From NCBI GenBank assembly GCA_040954595.2, contig CM082589.2:3038001-3102000 (forward strand): a DNA stretch of 64,000 nucleotides, given 5' to 3'. This stretch comes from Balanoglossus misakiensis (lineage: Eukaryota > Hemichordata). The notes under the pieces were generated by a model that was given only the letters and a program-made list of their open reading frames with translations, did no database searches and was not told where the DNA came from. Both the position numbers and the translations under genes were made by a program. Below, in pieces: positions 23,001-38,000 of this stretch (its first letter is position 1; each line of letters begins with the position of its first letter).

Positions 23001-26000
23001 TAACAGAAATGGTACCTGAGTCCTATTAAATACATTTAAATTGATATTGGCCGTATCCTGGATATCAATTGTAATTAAAGAGGCTAATGAATAGTCTAAA
23101 TCTTCAGACTTGTATAATTATCCAGTATGTGATCAGTACAACATGTTTTTATCATAGGAACTTGTTAGTTGCTATGTGTTACTGTAGTTAGGCATACAAT
23201 GATGTCCGGTTGTTTTTATCACAAAATACTAACGGTATCTTCACAAAATAAATACAAGTGAGTGAATGGTCTAGCAATAGAGATATGAATCATATTGTGA
23301 TATAGACAGAAGAAGTGGGGATCTCCAAATTATAGGTGAATCCTTTCATTCTTGGTGAGCAAAAGGCCACAGAAATGAATGGATAACTTAACTTTCCTTG
23401 TTATTTGCCGCATGGTTGTCCAGGTAAATTTGGAAGGAGAATAATGAGGCATCATCAGTACACCCACGCATATTTTGTTTTTCTGGAACACTTGAACACA
23501 AATGAAGGAGAAGTCACATTTCATGTACATGTAAGCCTGAGTGAAATGTTTGCAAGTAAGATCCTGACACTGGCAGCTGTTTCAATTTTGAGTTTAAATA
23601 ACCCTAAATCAGACACTTTTGTTATCCATATCAGGAGATTATATTGCTCACTCACCCAGCATCCAGTGAAATAAGGACAAGGTTATTGGTACATTATTAT
23701 TATTGGCATATTAATTTACATGCAAATTTCAATCTGCCATAATCAGCTTATGGTGCTCTTTGGAATATGCATCAATTTGCATACATGTTTGCATAAAACC
23801 CACATTCACTTTAAGATGCAAAACACCTTCAGATACTCCTTTCTGGAATGACATTATTGTAAATGGCTTTCTCGTATTGTCAATGGCTCTATCCAATTTG
23901 CTGTGCTATAATTTATCTGTCCAGACCATTGATCACATCACATGAAGCGATTACCACATATATGATTAAAGGATTCCTCCATATGGAAAATCCAATATCT
24001 ATTTGATAGATCGTAACTGCACCGTGAATTGACAAGTCCTATTATTGCAAAGCTGTACCACTTATTATTGAAGCATTCTTGCAATTCTGTAGGAGTATTT
24101 TTGCTTCAGGATGGTTCTAAGAAGTCTCATGGAAAGTCATCGAAAGCCTTATGAAAACGACAAAGTCTTGGAGACATATTTTGTGAATTGTGTAATTTCT
24201 GGAGTTGGGTTTTGTTTTGTGTGAAAAAAGTGTGTTTCTATTTAATTGATCTAGTGCTCCATTTATTGTAGTGGATGACATTGATGAAAATTTATCTATA
24301 GAACCCTGGGCAGAACTAATCTTGCTGGCCTCAATCAATACACACAGGAGTAGAATGTGAACTAGGTTACCTTTCCACTCTATGAATTTAATTAGTTGTG
24401 ACAACTCATAACTGTTCTGAGAATTAAGTTGATTATGAATTCAATCATGTTTCTTGGGTCCATTTGTTGTACATTTTATCTAACATCATTTTTGGCATAT
24501 TTTGTGTCATATTTTGACAACAATTAACACATTTTATCAAGCATCACATTTTTGCCAACTGTTTTTAAAACGTGACGGAGATGCTTATTCGAGAATGGAA
24601 TTTTTGTAGAGGTCGGGGCCCAAAGGTCATCAATGAAATAAAATGTTTATGGAGTCCATGTTATAAGAGAGGCAGATTTCAGTTAATGAAAGAAACAGAT
24701 GAAATAAAGGCAGGGTTTTACTTTTCAGAGAATCATACACGAGTTGAAATTTTTTTTAAGGTTGTGTAGTCTATGATAATCATCTCAGAAGTCTGATCTG
24801 TTCACACAAACCAGGTGGCTCCACAGAGTTGCTCTCTGGGTAATGGCGCCCTCTATAGTCAGGTTTGGATAAAGCTTGCATGATGGCGTGTCTGTGGTCA
24901 TGGTGGTGAGAAGTTGATACGGTATTAAACACAAACTATGCACACAATGGGAACTCCCATTTAGAAGGAAATTTCAATGTCTGTGTTACACAATACACCC
25001 AGAAGTACCAAAGTGTTTGAATGAGCAGACAGAAAGAAAGACCGCTTGTCTAGACCGAAGCCTTTCACTCTCTGGCGCACCGCCAGTACCCAGTAATATA
25101 TCACCAAGGCTGTAAACTTACTGCTTAAATTATTTGGAGGGGGTTCCCCTATACCATAATAGAGGTATCTGGATACAAACCTGATAATTTGCTCACTAAT
25201 GTGTGAAGATAATTTTCCTTTTGTTGTGGCCATAAATTGAAAGAGATCAGATCAATGTAATTATCCAAGGAAATTGCCTTACAATATTTTATCAATATAT
25301 TGTACACATAATCCACACAGTGAAGGATACATAATAGTATTATGGGGTCCTTTAGGTTGACATGACCTTGAATGTTGCAGTTCCGTAGCATATGTTCACA
25401 GTGAAATATAATTTCATTACCATATTTACCAAGGCCAAAACATGGAAATGTAAATGACTGGTTTTATTTAGACCCATGTGCCAAAGTTGACGTTGATTGA
25501 ATTGTAAAAAGATGGTGATGAGAAATTGTTGTCATTACCCACTATACTTACAAGTCTTATTTTATTTCCTGTGATTCACACCAGCATCAAGTTTTGTTCA
25601 TCATCACCAGCAAGTTCAAATGATATCCCTAAAAAGAATAAAAGAATTGAAAACATCAGCGATGATCTTGTTGACACATGCAAGTCTATGCTGTCTACCT
25701 GAGGTGTCTGGCAAACGCTCTCAAGGTCTATGTGCTCATTATGCACATAAACACCTTCTTCAGCAAAACATTATCGGTGCTTTGATCAGCGCAGTTTCTA
25801 CTTTGCCTTTTCCGATGTGTCAGAAATCAAGGAAACGTGTAGAAATTAAATCGACGTTATTTACAGCAAACAAGATTGCTTAGGCTGAATGGGTGAAAAC
25901 AGACTCACTTTTAAATCCTGTATACATGTACAGTGAGTGAAAATGTTAACATAATATTGAATTTCTGGATCATCTGGATCATCATTATTATATCCAGTGA

Positions 26001-29000
26001 TGCATGTATCCTATTTGATCATGTTGTTTCATATTTTCCCTAAATAAATCATTCTTTAATTAAAAGATTTGAATTCAATTCCCTCTCTGCCTTGATATTC
26101 ATATCACAGTTACAGTTTAGTGCCTTCATACAAGATGACATTATAATATTCTTGTGCATGAAACTGGCCCCTTGCAAAATTAATACAAAGTATGATTAAC
26201 TGGATGTCAACATTGAAGTACACTGAAATGGTGCAAATTTCCCCAAGGCAAACAGGTGGATATACTGTACTTTTGTACTTTTCTCTGTATAGAGGTCAGT
26301 GACAGTTTCTGAAGTTGTTATGTTGTTTTCAGGTGGTAGATTTTCAAAATAAAAAACAGTCGTCAGGATGTGTGTGGGTGGCAGTGCTTGAGTGATGATA
26401 CCAACTGTGCCTGTGTATATGCAGTGAATGGCTGAAACCAACAAAGCACAAGGCTCTTTAAAGTCATTGTAAACCGCTAATCAGGTCAAAATGATTGGGT
26501 CACCTGAGGTCGATCCGTAACATCGGAACATTTTTTGTGTTGATATCCTTTATGCCGTGGGCTGCTTTCCTGCTTGAAGCCATCAATCATATGAATTATA
26601 GAATGATTCACTCTGTGAAACTAGAGAATGGAGATAAATCTTGGTGTGGAGATAATCTTCAAATTTTAAAAGATAACAAGCCATTGAGTAAGAATGAAAA
26701 GAGATCAAAAGTTTTATGACTAAAGCCTTTTATAAATGTCTACTTTACAGAATCCTTGGAATTTTGTATACTGCAGTAGGCTTAAAATATCTTACAATTC
26801 TCTTCCATCAAAAAACATTCCAGACAGTGGGACGCATATGAATCTCTCACAAAATTATCAAACTTCAATGAATACAGACTCTTTGAATCAGTATTGGTCT
26901 GTCTCCCTCTGCTGAACGCTAAGCTTGCCCGCCCTATTTGCATGTGAACTTTGACCTACTTGGCCAATCAGCATATCAGATAGCGATCAAAGAACTGTTG
27001 AAAGTTTGAAACAGTTGGGATAACAGGTTTGGAAGTATAGGACTCGGGGATAAATGCCTCTGTTTACATGTGTTTAGTTGGATTTGTACTGGCCAGTTAT
27101 GAAATTCTTTAGGAGGACCAGGCGCCGAAAAAGAAAAGGTATGTCGGGGGTTGGTTTGTGGTGGAGTCTGTGTTACGAATATAACTGTGGTGATCTGAGT
27201 GGTGTGAGATGTGAATTGCCTTCTGTTGACATGGTTAAACGAGCAGAATGTGGTGCGTCACACTGACAACATTGGCTTTACTAACACATGTCAGCTATCA
27301 GAAGTTATGTTCGAAATAGACGTGATTGCGATCCCAGCGAGAGACAAAAGTGAAACGTTTTCAAAAAAATTTCACGTCTGTGAGTGGGATTGCAGTCCTG
27401 GGGCTACCACTGCATCATACATGGGCATATCGTCAGAGTTTCCATGAAAAGCCAGTTTTAATGACCTGATGTGACCACATGGAATGTTTGTTGATAACAC
27501 TGTCAGGTCACAGTGTATCATAGAGATCTCCTTCTGTGCTGCGACGACCCTGCCGGAAAATTCCTTGCTGTGTGTTGTATGGATTAGGTGTGTCCACTCC
27601 CCCCCCCCCTCTACAGACTACAGGTGTACATATACTGTGCACTCAATTCGCTCTGTGGTATAAACAGAGGTTCCCTCCAGGTATGGGTGATCATTAGCAT
27701 ATCATCAATCCCTTATTGCAATGCCCCTGTCCTCCTAGCCAAGCTGTCAGGTTTTGACTATAATATCAGACCACGGAATATTTCTAGCCTAACTGTCATT
27801 CAGTAATCAGTAACACTGCTAACAGTAATCATAGGCTTTGTTGATTATCTTGCACAATCAGACATGCTACTGTACAAAAGTTGAAACGGAAACACAATTA
27901 CTAGAATTAGATCCAGGTTTCTTTTTCATTCTTGGATCCATGGAATAATCGTTGGCTTTGATCAGGATTAAGTAATGGCCGTCACTGATTGTGCGCCCCT
28001 CATAACAGTATAGATCTGGGTACTTGGAGCAGCCAGACTGATTTTAATAGCCAGGGAAGTTGGATACACCGGTGTGCTACAGTGGTACGCTGCTCTGTTC
28101 ATTTTGCCTGAAGTGGAATTCCTAAACATACAGAATTGTTTGAGCTGTCATTGACATGCCCTGAAGGGATGGTTCTTGCGATTGTTTCAGTCATGCTACA
28201 GGTAGCAATTTGAATTGAATACCCCAAGTGGATATGACACAGCCATCATGAAAAATGATTTGATCGCATGGCCGGGGCTTTGCAGGGCAGTTTCTTTTGG
28301 TGTTTAAAACTTCGAATAAATCTGAAATGACACACAGAGCATTGTAGTGAGTATGGAGAAAGTTATGATGTCAAATCAGCTGGATTTGGATTTGTTTGAA
28401 CTTCTTTTATGTTTTTCCTGTTGGCCCAACCAGCAAAAGTGGGCATTCCAACTAGGCTTGTGCCAAAAGTCAACACTTCACTCCGCGATTTATAGCCTCT
28501 GTGTGTTTGCACAGGCTGCAGTTTTTGCTGCGGAATATTTCCTCTGGACATGGCATGATTGGAGTGTGCATTGTTGGGTGGAATCTGTATGACCCAATGT
28601 CACAGTCCACTAAACATGTCTCCAGTCTCAACGGGCACTTCACCATTCTGGGTGTGTCGTGTGATTAACAGTGACATATATGTATTGCACTTGACAAAAC
28701 TATAGCTCACAAAGAAACTTTCAACCTAAAAGATTTTTAAAAAAAATATGGAGTATCATTTGTTGCTTGAAGCTTTTAAGCTATCAAGTTTTGGTCCCGA
28801 GATTTTCTGATCTGCTCTTTATCCTCAGGCATTGAAATGGAGAGAATAGTTGGTCAGGAAATTGAAAGAGAGCTCATTTCACTTTTATCACGGTTCTTGT
28901 GACTGTCAAGCTTTGTTCTGCACTGAGGATTGCCAACTGGTTACGTTATATAACGTGAATACACCTTTTTTGTGCTGGAATGTTTGTCTGTATCAGGGAG

Positions 29001-32000
29001 TTTGAGGGTGACCTTTGACCCTGACTGTCGCTGATGACAGATCCCAACCTGAAATGGGTGGAATTTTTGATGTGTATGTGTGAGAAATATTGTACAGGGA
29101 ATGATGGCTGATTAAACTGGCTTCGGTTTATTGGAAACAGTATATTTTTTTGCGCGAATAGTCTGCAGTACTAAAAAGACGAATGGCAGTTTATGCTAAA
29201 AAGTCGTTAGCTTTACTCGTAAAATGTCCATTTCAAACCGGGTCAACCAGTGACCCAGAAAACAATGCATATCATGGCGAGTTCCACCCACACATCTCAG
29301 AACTGTAGAAGTACCAACAAATTTTCCAGACTCTGTCATGCATGAGGTTTCTATGTTGAAATATCGGTATATTTCCTGCAGCTTGTGTTTTGAATTGATG
29401 GAGCCCATGTCACAAATTATGAGTGTTCCTTTCCATAGCACGTGGGCGTTTGATGTTGATGTAATCAATTTCATTGAAATGGACACGCCCGTTAATTACT
29501 GATGTATGGCGATTGATCATGACTCTACCTAGTTTGTTTGGGTGTGTGACCCGACACAATAGTATAATACTATAGAGCAACGTGCTAGTTTCCACAGGTC
29601 ACTTCTGTTATGTATTTCGAATGCCGTGGATGTTTATACAACAGGAAACCAGGCTGACATCAACTGTTGTATCAGGCATAAGTCAGTGAGTGGGTCACTG
29701 CTAGGTTTCAATAAAGGTGACAGCCATATTGATTATAAAACACGACTAATCCAGTTTCACTGGAAAACCATTCGCAGCTGCTGCCGAAACCAGGAAAATG
29801 TAAATAATTACCAGGTATTATATAAATAGAACACACCCATGCATTGGCAACCTGTATAAATGCTGAAAAGCTCAATTAATGGCTTGCAACAAACGAACAG
29901 AATCATTGGGCAATGACCTCCTATTCACACTTGTTGTAATCCGATTTTAATAACCTTGACCTACATAGAGCGAGGCCACAGATAATTCACAAAGGATGCT
30001 TAGTGGTGGAAGCATTTTCTCTCCAACGGCGGCATAATACATTGTACCAGCCCCATTTTCTCTCAAACACCAGCTATGTATATATATGCGTGTAGGACGT
30101 GACGAAATTTCACTAGGTGACCCTTAACCCTTGAACTTTGCCCTCAGGAAGCAGAAATCGACAAAAAAGCGCTGCTCTGGTAATTTTACAGTGCACTTGT
30201 GTAAGAGGCATTGATATGTTAAGAACTGTGATTGAGTGGCTTGCAATTTAAGTGACCTTGAAAGCTATTCTCCTACTTTGGACAATATGTAAATGTACTG
30301 TCTGCCGATGGATTCCGGAAAGTGAAATGTGGCGAAGGTTAAAAGGAAAACGAGGTATGTGACACGGAGTGAGCATTCTGAGTCAGCCATATCTGATATG
30401 TAAACAAGTGCATAGCCATAAATAATACAGTGTACATACTAACTGCTTTCCTGCCAACTCTTTCAAACAGAAATTTCCATATTCTCCAACGTCGGCATTT
30501 TCCCTCCTCGGGTGTTAATTCCCACCGAAAGCGTTGAATTAATCTGTTGTTTTCAGATTATTGTTTGTAGCTGTGTGACACATCAAAATGTGTGAATTAT
30601 TTTTCTAGTTCCTGCTAAAATTTTGAGGAATTTTGCAGATCATACAGACGCGTGTTGTGGACTATGTTTGGGCGGGTGGGTGAAGTTGCATGATATCATC
30701 TCACTAAATAGAGACTGAGACTTTGCCCCTGTAAGTTGAAGTAGTTTCACAAGCTGCTCGGAGTGTCAGGGTTTATGATGTCTATGTCGGTTTATATCCC
30801 AATCACAATCACCGTCTGTCGTAAAAGACATTAGAAATTGACCCAGGGAAATTGACCGTACTTGGATACCAACGCAAACTCTGTCGGTTGGTTGGTTGAT
30901 TACCGTGACCTGTGCAAGTTTTTGCTTCCCTGTTCTTTGGATTGGAGGATCACCATTATTCAACTTGTGTTATTGAGTTAATTGGAAGTTCCATGTATTA
31001 GACCTGATACATGCACTGTTCCTGTTGCCCAGGTGTGCTATGCATCAATTGAATTCAACAAATTTACCATTCATACAAATATATAGCACATTAGAAATTT
31101 GTTATCACATTACAAATAATTGTGTATCAATGTAGGCCAACAGTGCATACTTTAGAGTAATCTCTTCAAAAGATTGACAAGGGAATACTAATAATAAAGG
31201 TAGAACAGATGTGGGATTATTTATCTCTGAACTAAATTCTGACCAAGCCGTTTGTGGCCAAATGTGACCCAATTTCTTTTGATTGTCATAGAACACCATG
31301 CCAGATCAATATTGATAATACAGTTAGTGTACACACACATACTAAACAAGGTACAATAACACTGCTATCTGATACGATCCTGCTCAAAATATTTAATTGC
31401 AAATGCAATAAATTGCAGAATGAAAAGAAGAGGTTTGTGAAATTAAAACTGATATATTAAAAAAGGCAGTGAATCTAGAATTAGTTTTAAAAAAGTGTTG
31501 TCAAAAATGGCGGGCAATCCAGGGGTTTCTAAATGACTTTATGAACCCTGTAGTGCTATCGTTCAAACCATATGCAGCAGACAGATAAATATAGCAATTC
31601 TATCAAGAAAAGTGACAGCCCACATACTTCCAGATACAATATTGTAGCATGTCTATACATAGTTCTATCATGGCTTTATGCCAGTTCAGAGTCCTAGGGA
31701 AGTTTAATTGAATACACATCTGTGTGTTTGTATCCGCGCTGTCAATCATTATTTATGACTGGAAGTAGAGTTCCTTTATTCCCCCTCTCTTCCCGTTCGT
31801 CGCTGTTCGCGGCAGTGTCACTGTGTATCAGGAATGACACATCCGGAAAACAGGGCATCTTCATGTACACTTTGTTCACTTCCTGTATCTTGTGAAAGAT
31901 GCCTGTGACTGTCTGAATGTATTTTTCCATATTCAGGATCTCTACAGTGCCTGTTTGGTAGCTTCGAGTGAAAGTATTTAGCTAAGAGAGAGAACTGCAA

Positions 32001-35000
32001 CATTCTGTATGGTCTTACAGTCATATTCGTGCAAGTTGCAAATGTTGACAAACACCCACATACATCAGTGATGATACATATCTCTCTTGTTCAATTGCGT
32101 TACACCCATCTTTTATGAGTATGCTGCATTGGTTAGAAAGATACATGTACTTAATATCATACCCCGATTTTCACCTTGCCATATTTTTTCAACAGGTTCC
32201 TCCTGCACTATTCTTTTTTAACAAATCTCTGGCTGAGCCAAACTTTGTGTGGAGGCTATCTTTCTCAGTCGCCGCTGTGGCCGGCAGACATCTCTTGTGT
32301 GACAATTGAATTGAACTCGCAAATCTCTCGTGCGATAGATGGGAGTATGAAGAAGTCCAGCTTCCGGTCTCGCTTTTGGCGTGTGGGACGTAGTGCAACT
32401 CTGCCACCTGAGCTGGAGAGACGAAGTACTTACTTTTGTCAAATTTTACCCTCTGAAGGGTGATTTCTTAAAAAGAGCATCTTTGCCGTTGTTTTTTTGT
32501 TTTGTTATTTGGTCAAAGCTACCATCCTTCAGCATCACATCGCAGCATTCCATGTCAAAACAAATGCAGCGAGGCAAAGTAAGACATTTCCATAAAATGC
32601 CAATATTTGACTCAACAGGAATCACCCTTCAGACTGACCATCACTACCTAAACAGACTCAAAGTTCCAGCTCTCTTGGAAATTACATTGATGAGCAAAAT
32701 AGAAGTTTGAATCTGTTTTAAGTATAAAGTTTAGAGAAAAGTTGCACCGGGTAACAGGAAGGCGTGGTTAGTACACGAATGCCGAAGTACCATCCACACC
32801 AATAATAAAGTCACTTTTATTAAAATATCATCACATGTCCTGCTAAAATGTCAAATATCATATCCAACATTGCATAGATGACTACTGCTCATATCATGGT
32901 TTCATTGTCATTAGTTAGCGGTTAATATTATCAACATTAAATTTAATCACTGCATGTTAGATTTCATTCTCATTGTTCTGTCCCACTTCAACATATTTTG
33001 TGAAAGCCATATCTTTGTTCATTTTCCTGGCAAATATGTACACCATCAGTATCAAACTCATGTACACACTACACAGTAAATAAGCACAGTGTAAAAGTAC
33101 ATGAGAAACTATGTATGCTACATATATTATTAACTCTTCTGTGATCTCAATACATGTACTAGGCATGATTTGCCCATAACATTTGCATGGCGCATCTGTA
33201 TTGATAATGACATTGGGTATATCGGATATTCTTTCATGATCAGATGGCATTCGTGTATGTGCCACTAGCCTGCTACTAGAACTTGCCTATGTGGGGGTGG
33301 GGTAGGGGGTTGTGGTTCATCAGCGGTGAGGTTTGAAACTGCATGCCGGTTTTGGTGTGACAACTTAAATGCAAGTGTTTCCAGACATGGTGAGCATGGT
33401 GTTTTCACGTTTTGGTGGGACGCTTGCTCCATCCATGATTGGCTTGGTCTTTTCTTGGTTTAATAAATAATAAATTGTGGCATTGCAGCTTTTACTGATA
33501 GTGTTACTCCACCATATGCTCTGTGATGTTATGGTAACTCTACAGCACTACTCCCCTACGACACCCACAGTACACAATTTCAACCACTGTACTGAGCACT
33601 GTTACACCAAGTTACATCATACATGTATACTGACTGAACCTACAAAGCCCCCAGAAAAAACAACACACACTGACACACAGATGTCTTTTTCTGATAGAAT
33701 GAAAACCTGTGCAGATGTGTCTAACATTTTAGGTATTACATATAGTGTTGCATAAATTAAATATGGCTGACAGGTCATCATCACAATACTGACAAGTTTA
33801 TTTCCTGTGATTGTCAAATGTACATTTAAAAGACAGGGGTGATATGGTTAGACCAGCAACTATGACCCAGGCCTGATGTGTCGCACACGTCATACATGTA
33901 CCACACAGTTCAACGACTGGTCTTCCACAGTTGCCAATGATGCAAATCCAAAACAATGGCCAACACACTGTACCCTGACCTCTGACCCCAACATGAAGGA
34001 CATCCTAATGTTTTGTTACCCTCTTTCCCTTTACTAACTCTTGACAACTCTTTCCTTTGAGTTTGCAGTGTTAGTGTTCACCTTCATTTATCAGTGCCAT
34101 TTGAATTGACATATGTTCATGTCAGATGTTGTCATGTTTGCTTTGTTTGTGAGAGAGAAAGGAGAGAGGGAAAGAAAAAGAAACTCAATGAGACTCCCAG
34201 CAGGTTCTAAATGGGGAGAGACAGTTTACAAGTGAAGGGACAATATGCATGAACGCAGATAAAATGCATTATTGACAGAATTTTCAATGATCACTATAAT
34301 GTGTGTGGAGAGAGAGAGAAATGGTGTATGTACTAGGGTATTAAAGTTTGTAATGTATGTATAACTGTATATGTACTGGTGTGTATGTAATTTATGTACC
34401 GGTATATGAGAAACTGACAAAGAAATTGACAGTGAAACATGATTGAATCTGTCTAAGCTGAATTCATATAACAAAACTATACATGACCTGTTTGTTTTTA
34501 TGTACATGTATTACTTTTTAAGGTGTAAGACATAACAATTTCAGTCTTTTACTGATCATCTAATGTATGTCATTTATTGACACGCATTGATTGTGCACGT
34601 AATCATCGAACACTTCACTCTTATAGACTTACAGAATTCACAACGCTAATAAAACTGACTAAAGTCCACCCCATGACACAAATAAAACTTATTCCAACCC
34701 ACTTCACAACATCCAATAACAATTTTGTGGAATAACGTTACTGATTTGCACTGGTACTTCTTGGGATGGTATGGTGTTCATCTATGTGTGAGATGTATGG
34801 AGTGAATTTCGTGTTATCTATGACATCGTTACAAATGGAAATATTTAATATTATTATTAAATAGAAATAAGGGCTATAACCCTATGATCTTTTCATAGCC
34901 AATATATTTCTGCTGCACTCTGCTATCATTGCACTTCACTGAATTGTGTTCCTTTTGGCTCACCTAGGTGGCGATGCAAGCAGAGACGATATGAAAGGAG

Positions 35001-38000
35001 CCATTGCCAAAGTGCAAGGGCCCAGCACTCCGCCAGTTGAGAGGAAAAGTAAATTTCCATCCATTAGTCGTTTGTTCAAACCGTGGAAATGGAAGAGGAA
35101 GAAGAAGACGACGTCGGAAAAATTTCATCAGACACAAATCAGTAAGTGTTTAGACTTTACTGTCTCTACTGAGATTGGGGTAGACATCAGCCATCTGTTC
35201 ACAGCACTGGATACAGTCAGAATTTACATCCTGAACAGTCCAGTAATATCAGGCCTCATTCAGACCTGTCCATTTTTAACACCTTGACAAATTTTTCCAG
35301 CATTTTCTCCTGTAAATCAGCATGTTTTTACCAATAACTCATTCCTATAAAAATTATCCAGAATGAATTCTTTTTTTTTGCTTCCTAACATAGTAATGCA
35401 CGTTTTTTTGTGTTACCACTAACCTAACAGTAGCCTTTTTTATTTTTTTGTTAATTCTAAGCTATTGAGAGGAAGATTTCCATGAGAGCAACAAAGGAAG
35501 AACTCATCCAGAAAGGTGTATTGAATCCTGGTGAGTGTAACCCCCCTCCCCCCTCCCCTCTGATGCCATAACCCCCTCTCTGATTCTACAATAACGACCC
35601 ACCCCCTCTGATGTTACAACTTACAACCACAACCCCCTCCCCTCTGATAGTACAACCATGGCAACCATCTGCTCATGCTTATAGGTGCATTGTACATGTA
35701 GAACGCCACCTATTGGTCACCCTGATAGCACTGTCCGTAGGTCACCCTTCTACACCAGACATGAAATCAGACGCCGTGTCACTTACAAGATCATTTATAA
35801 AGGGCACATCTTCTTTATCAGTTTTGTCTTCACAGTTTCACCCCCACGTCTGGTCTCATATTTCAGTACATGTTTAAAAATAGCATTAGCAGTAATTGCA
35901 ATAAATTCAGGAATTAAAATTCATAAATTCAAAATTGCATCATGTCTGTGTGTGCTGCCATGTTGCCTAAATTGAGTTGCTCTGATCCTAAAATATGTTG
36001 AATGAGAGGATAGTTGTCAAAGCTTACAAAGCTGGGATCTTCTACTGAAAATGGAAAGTAGAATTGGAAACATCAGGTGTTTCTGACAGATGTACAAAGC
36101 AGTCACTTAGGGGCTCTCAGACCCCCCCCCCCCCCTCCGCAAGGCAATTGGTAATCCCTTAGCCTTGGCAGCATCCTTGTGTAGAAAGTACGGAGAGTGA
36201 GTGTCACCATAGGGTTATTGCTCTGCTAGTCACACGATGGAAAGTAGAATGTTTTATGTCTTTCCCCCGAAGTAAGACCCACTACATGTACTTAGACTGT
36301 TGACTTGTGTGTTTAGCCAGGAGGATCCTTTGCTACATAAATAACCTACCAACCATGTTTTGTGAAAGAGTCATCATCCACTGACGTCAAATCATGGTGA
36401 TTAACTAGGGTAGGCACCCCCAGGTCTAGTCGCCCACATCATGTGAACTTGTCCCACTCATTATCAGTTTCAAAATATGAGTGGCGCCCCCTGTTGGAGA
36501 CACATTGACTATATAGGCTCTCTCTGAAATCAACGCAAGGCAGATTGTTATTCCAACGGATATATACATTACACTCTCCGTCGCTCATCGAAGCTGACGA
36601 CGTTTGATGATTTTTTTTTCACCGGAAAAAATTCTGACTACAGAGAGGACGGCCACACATGGGTGTTGTGTTTCATATCACTGAGGCTAAAGAGATTCAA
36701 TAGGGTATCGTTTCATGTAAGTTATTTTTCCTATCTTGTTCCATGCCAAGAATGCAGTCAAGTTGCCGGATGTGTGCTTATACTAGGGGCTTTCACAGTG
36801 TGTTCAGTTCATGTCACATCTCTCCGGCAAATATCCACCAAGCCATTGTTACTGTTTTTATTGAGGTAAACAACTCGCCCAAAACGTATACCTCTGTCAT
36901 CTACGTTCTTCTCTAACTTGATAGAAAAAAATCAGAGCTGAACAGAGAATTGCATCTTGAGTTTATCATGGTAACATGTTATTCTAAATGACTCAAAAGC
37001 CACAGTCTGCCATATGTTATATGTTGATAGATGCGTTTTTTCTATCATTTATCATAAATGCACATTATTGAAAATGAATTTCTCTGTCTGTTTGCCATCT
37101 GGCTTCATAACTCCGAGACTCTCTCTGTAATATGAGATAGATACAGGTTTAATCCTTTCATTGAAATTTGCCAATCATTTATTTTCCCAGGCTGATTGTG
37201 TTTTGCAGGCCTGTAGAGTGCGTTGCCCCCTGAAATTATAATTTCCCTGTCGGATTGTAAGCTTTCCATGTGATGGATTAGAGCATTAGAGCAATTCAAG
37301 TGAGGCTGTAAAATGAAAAAGAGAAAAACGAACAGAGGAATATCGACCTTGTTGATACTCCCCAAGCAGAAACTAGATTTTCTCCAACAAGCAAATTTCC
37401 AAGAAACAGTCTCTCCTGAAAATGTTCTCTTCGTTTAGTTTTTATCAGAAAGGATTATTGAAAATCGAGACATAAATTCTGATGATTACAGTCAATTTGT
37501 AGTGAATGCTGGATGTGATTCTGGATATCATTGTGACATGTTCGTTTTAAATTCTCAGGTGTGTTATTTGTTAGAATGAAACGCTGGCAACATGTCTTTA
37601 GAATTGGACATTTCCTTCGGGGGTGTTCAGGCGTTTAAAGTGAAATTTCCTTGTATTAACTGTGACAGTAACCAAGAGTAACCTTTCATTTCTCTGTGAC
37701 TCAAGTTCACAGTATAAAAAACGAACACATGCCTGTTTGAAATTCCTACCTGAAGGTCACAGGTCCCTTAAGTAATCTCAGGGACTTGACAAAAAAAAGA
37801 GAAAAATTTGTCAAACTGAACTGCGTAGTTTGAAGAGTGTTTTGTTTGCTAGCCGAATACTACATGACGGTGGCCCCTAAGCGTATCATAGCTTCAGTGA
37901 ACAGTGGCCGTGTTTATTTATAGTTATCCTCCCTCGCAAGAGTGATGCTGCCTATGTATGCGCAATAACCGTCCTGTTATTTGAGACTTCTCGCCAATAA

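Larger units (their letters stand above)
20177..34967 (+). other. PHACTR intron 1 (14.8 kb)
   Basis: Mostly AT-rich DNA without recognisable coding sequence apart from two candidate alternative first exons (27099-27138 and 30327-30354). No transposon coding region was seen. Simple-sequence patches occur, such as C runs near 27599 and GT/GA-rich stretches near 34150-34330. Confidence 0.6.

Noticed and set aside
32347-32463. Possible third PHACTR alternative first exon (ATG followed by [15 protein letters not shown])
   Set aside because: The peptide is basic and the local DNA is CpG-richer, but no convincing donor in phase 1 follows; GTACTT and GTAGTG are poor sites.
36121-36136. Long homopolymer C runs (also near 8807, 27599, 45939 as G)
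   Set aside because: Ordinary simple sequence in introns and UTRs, prone to sequencing error; no function inferred.
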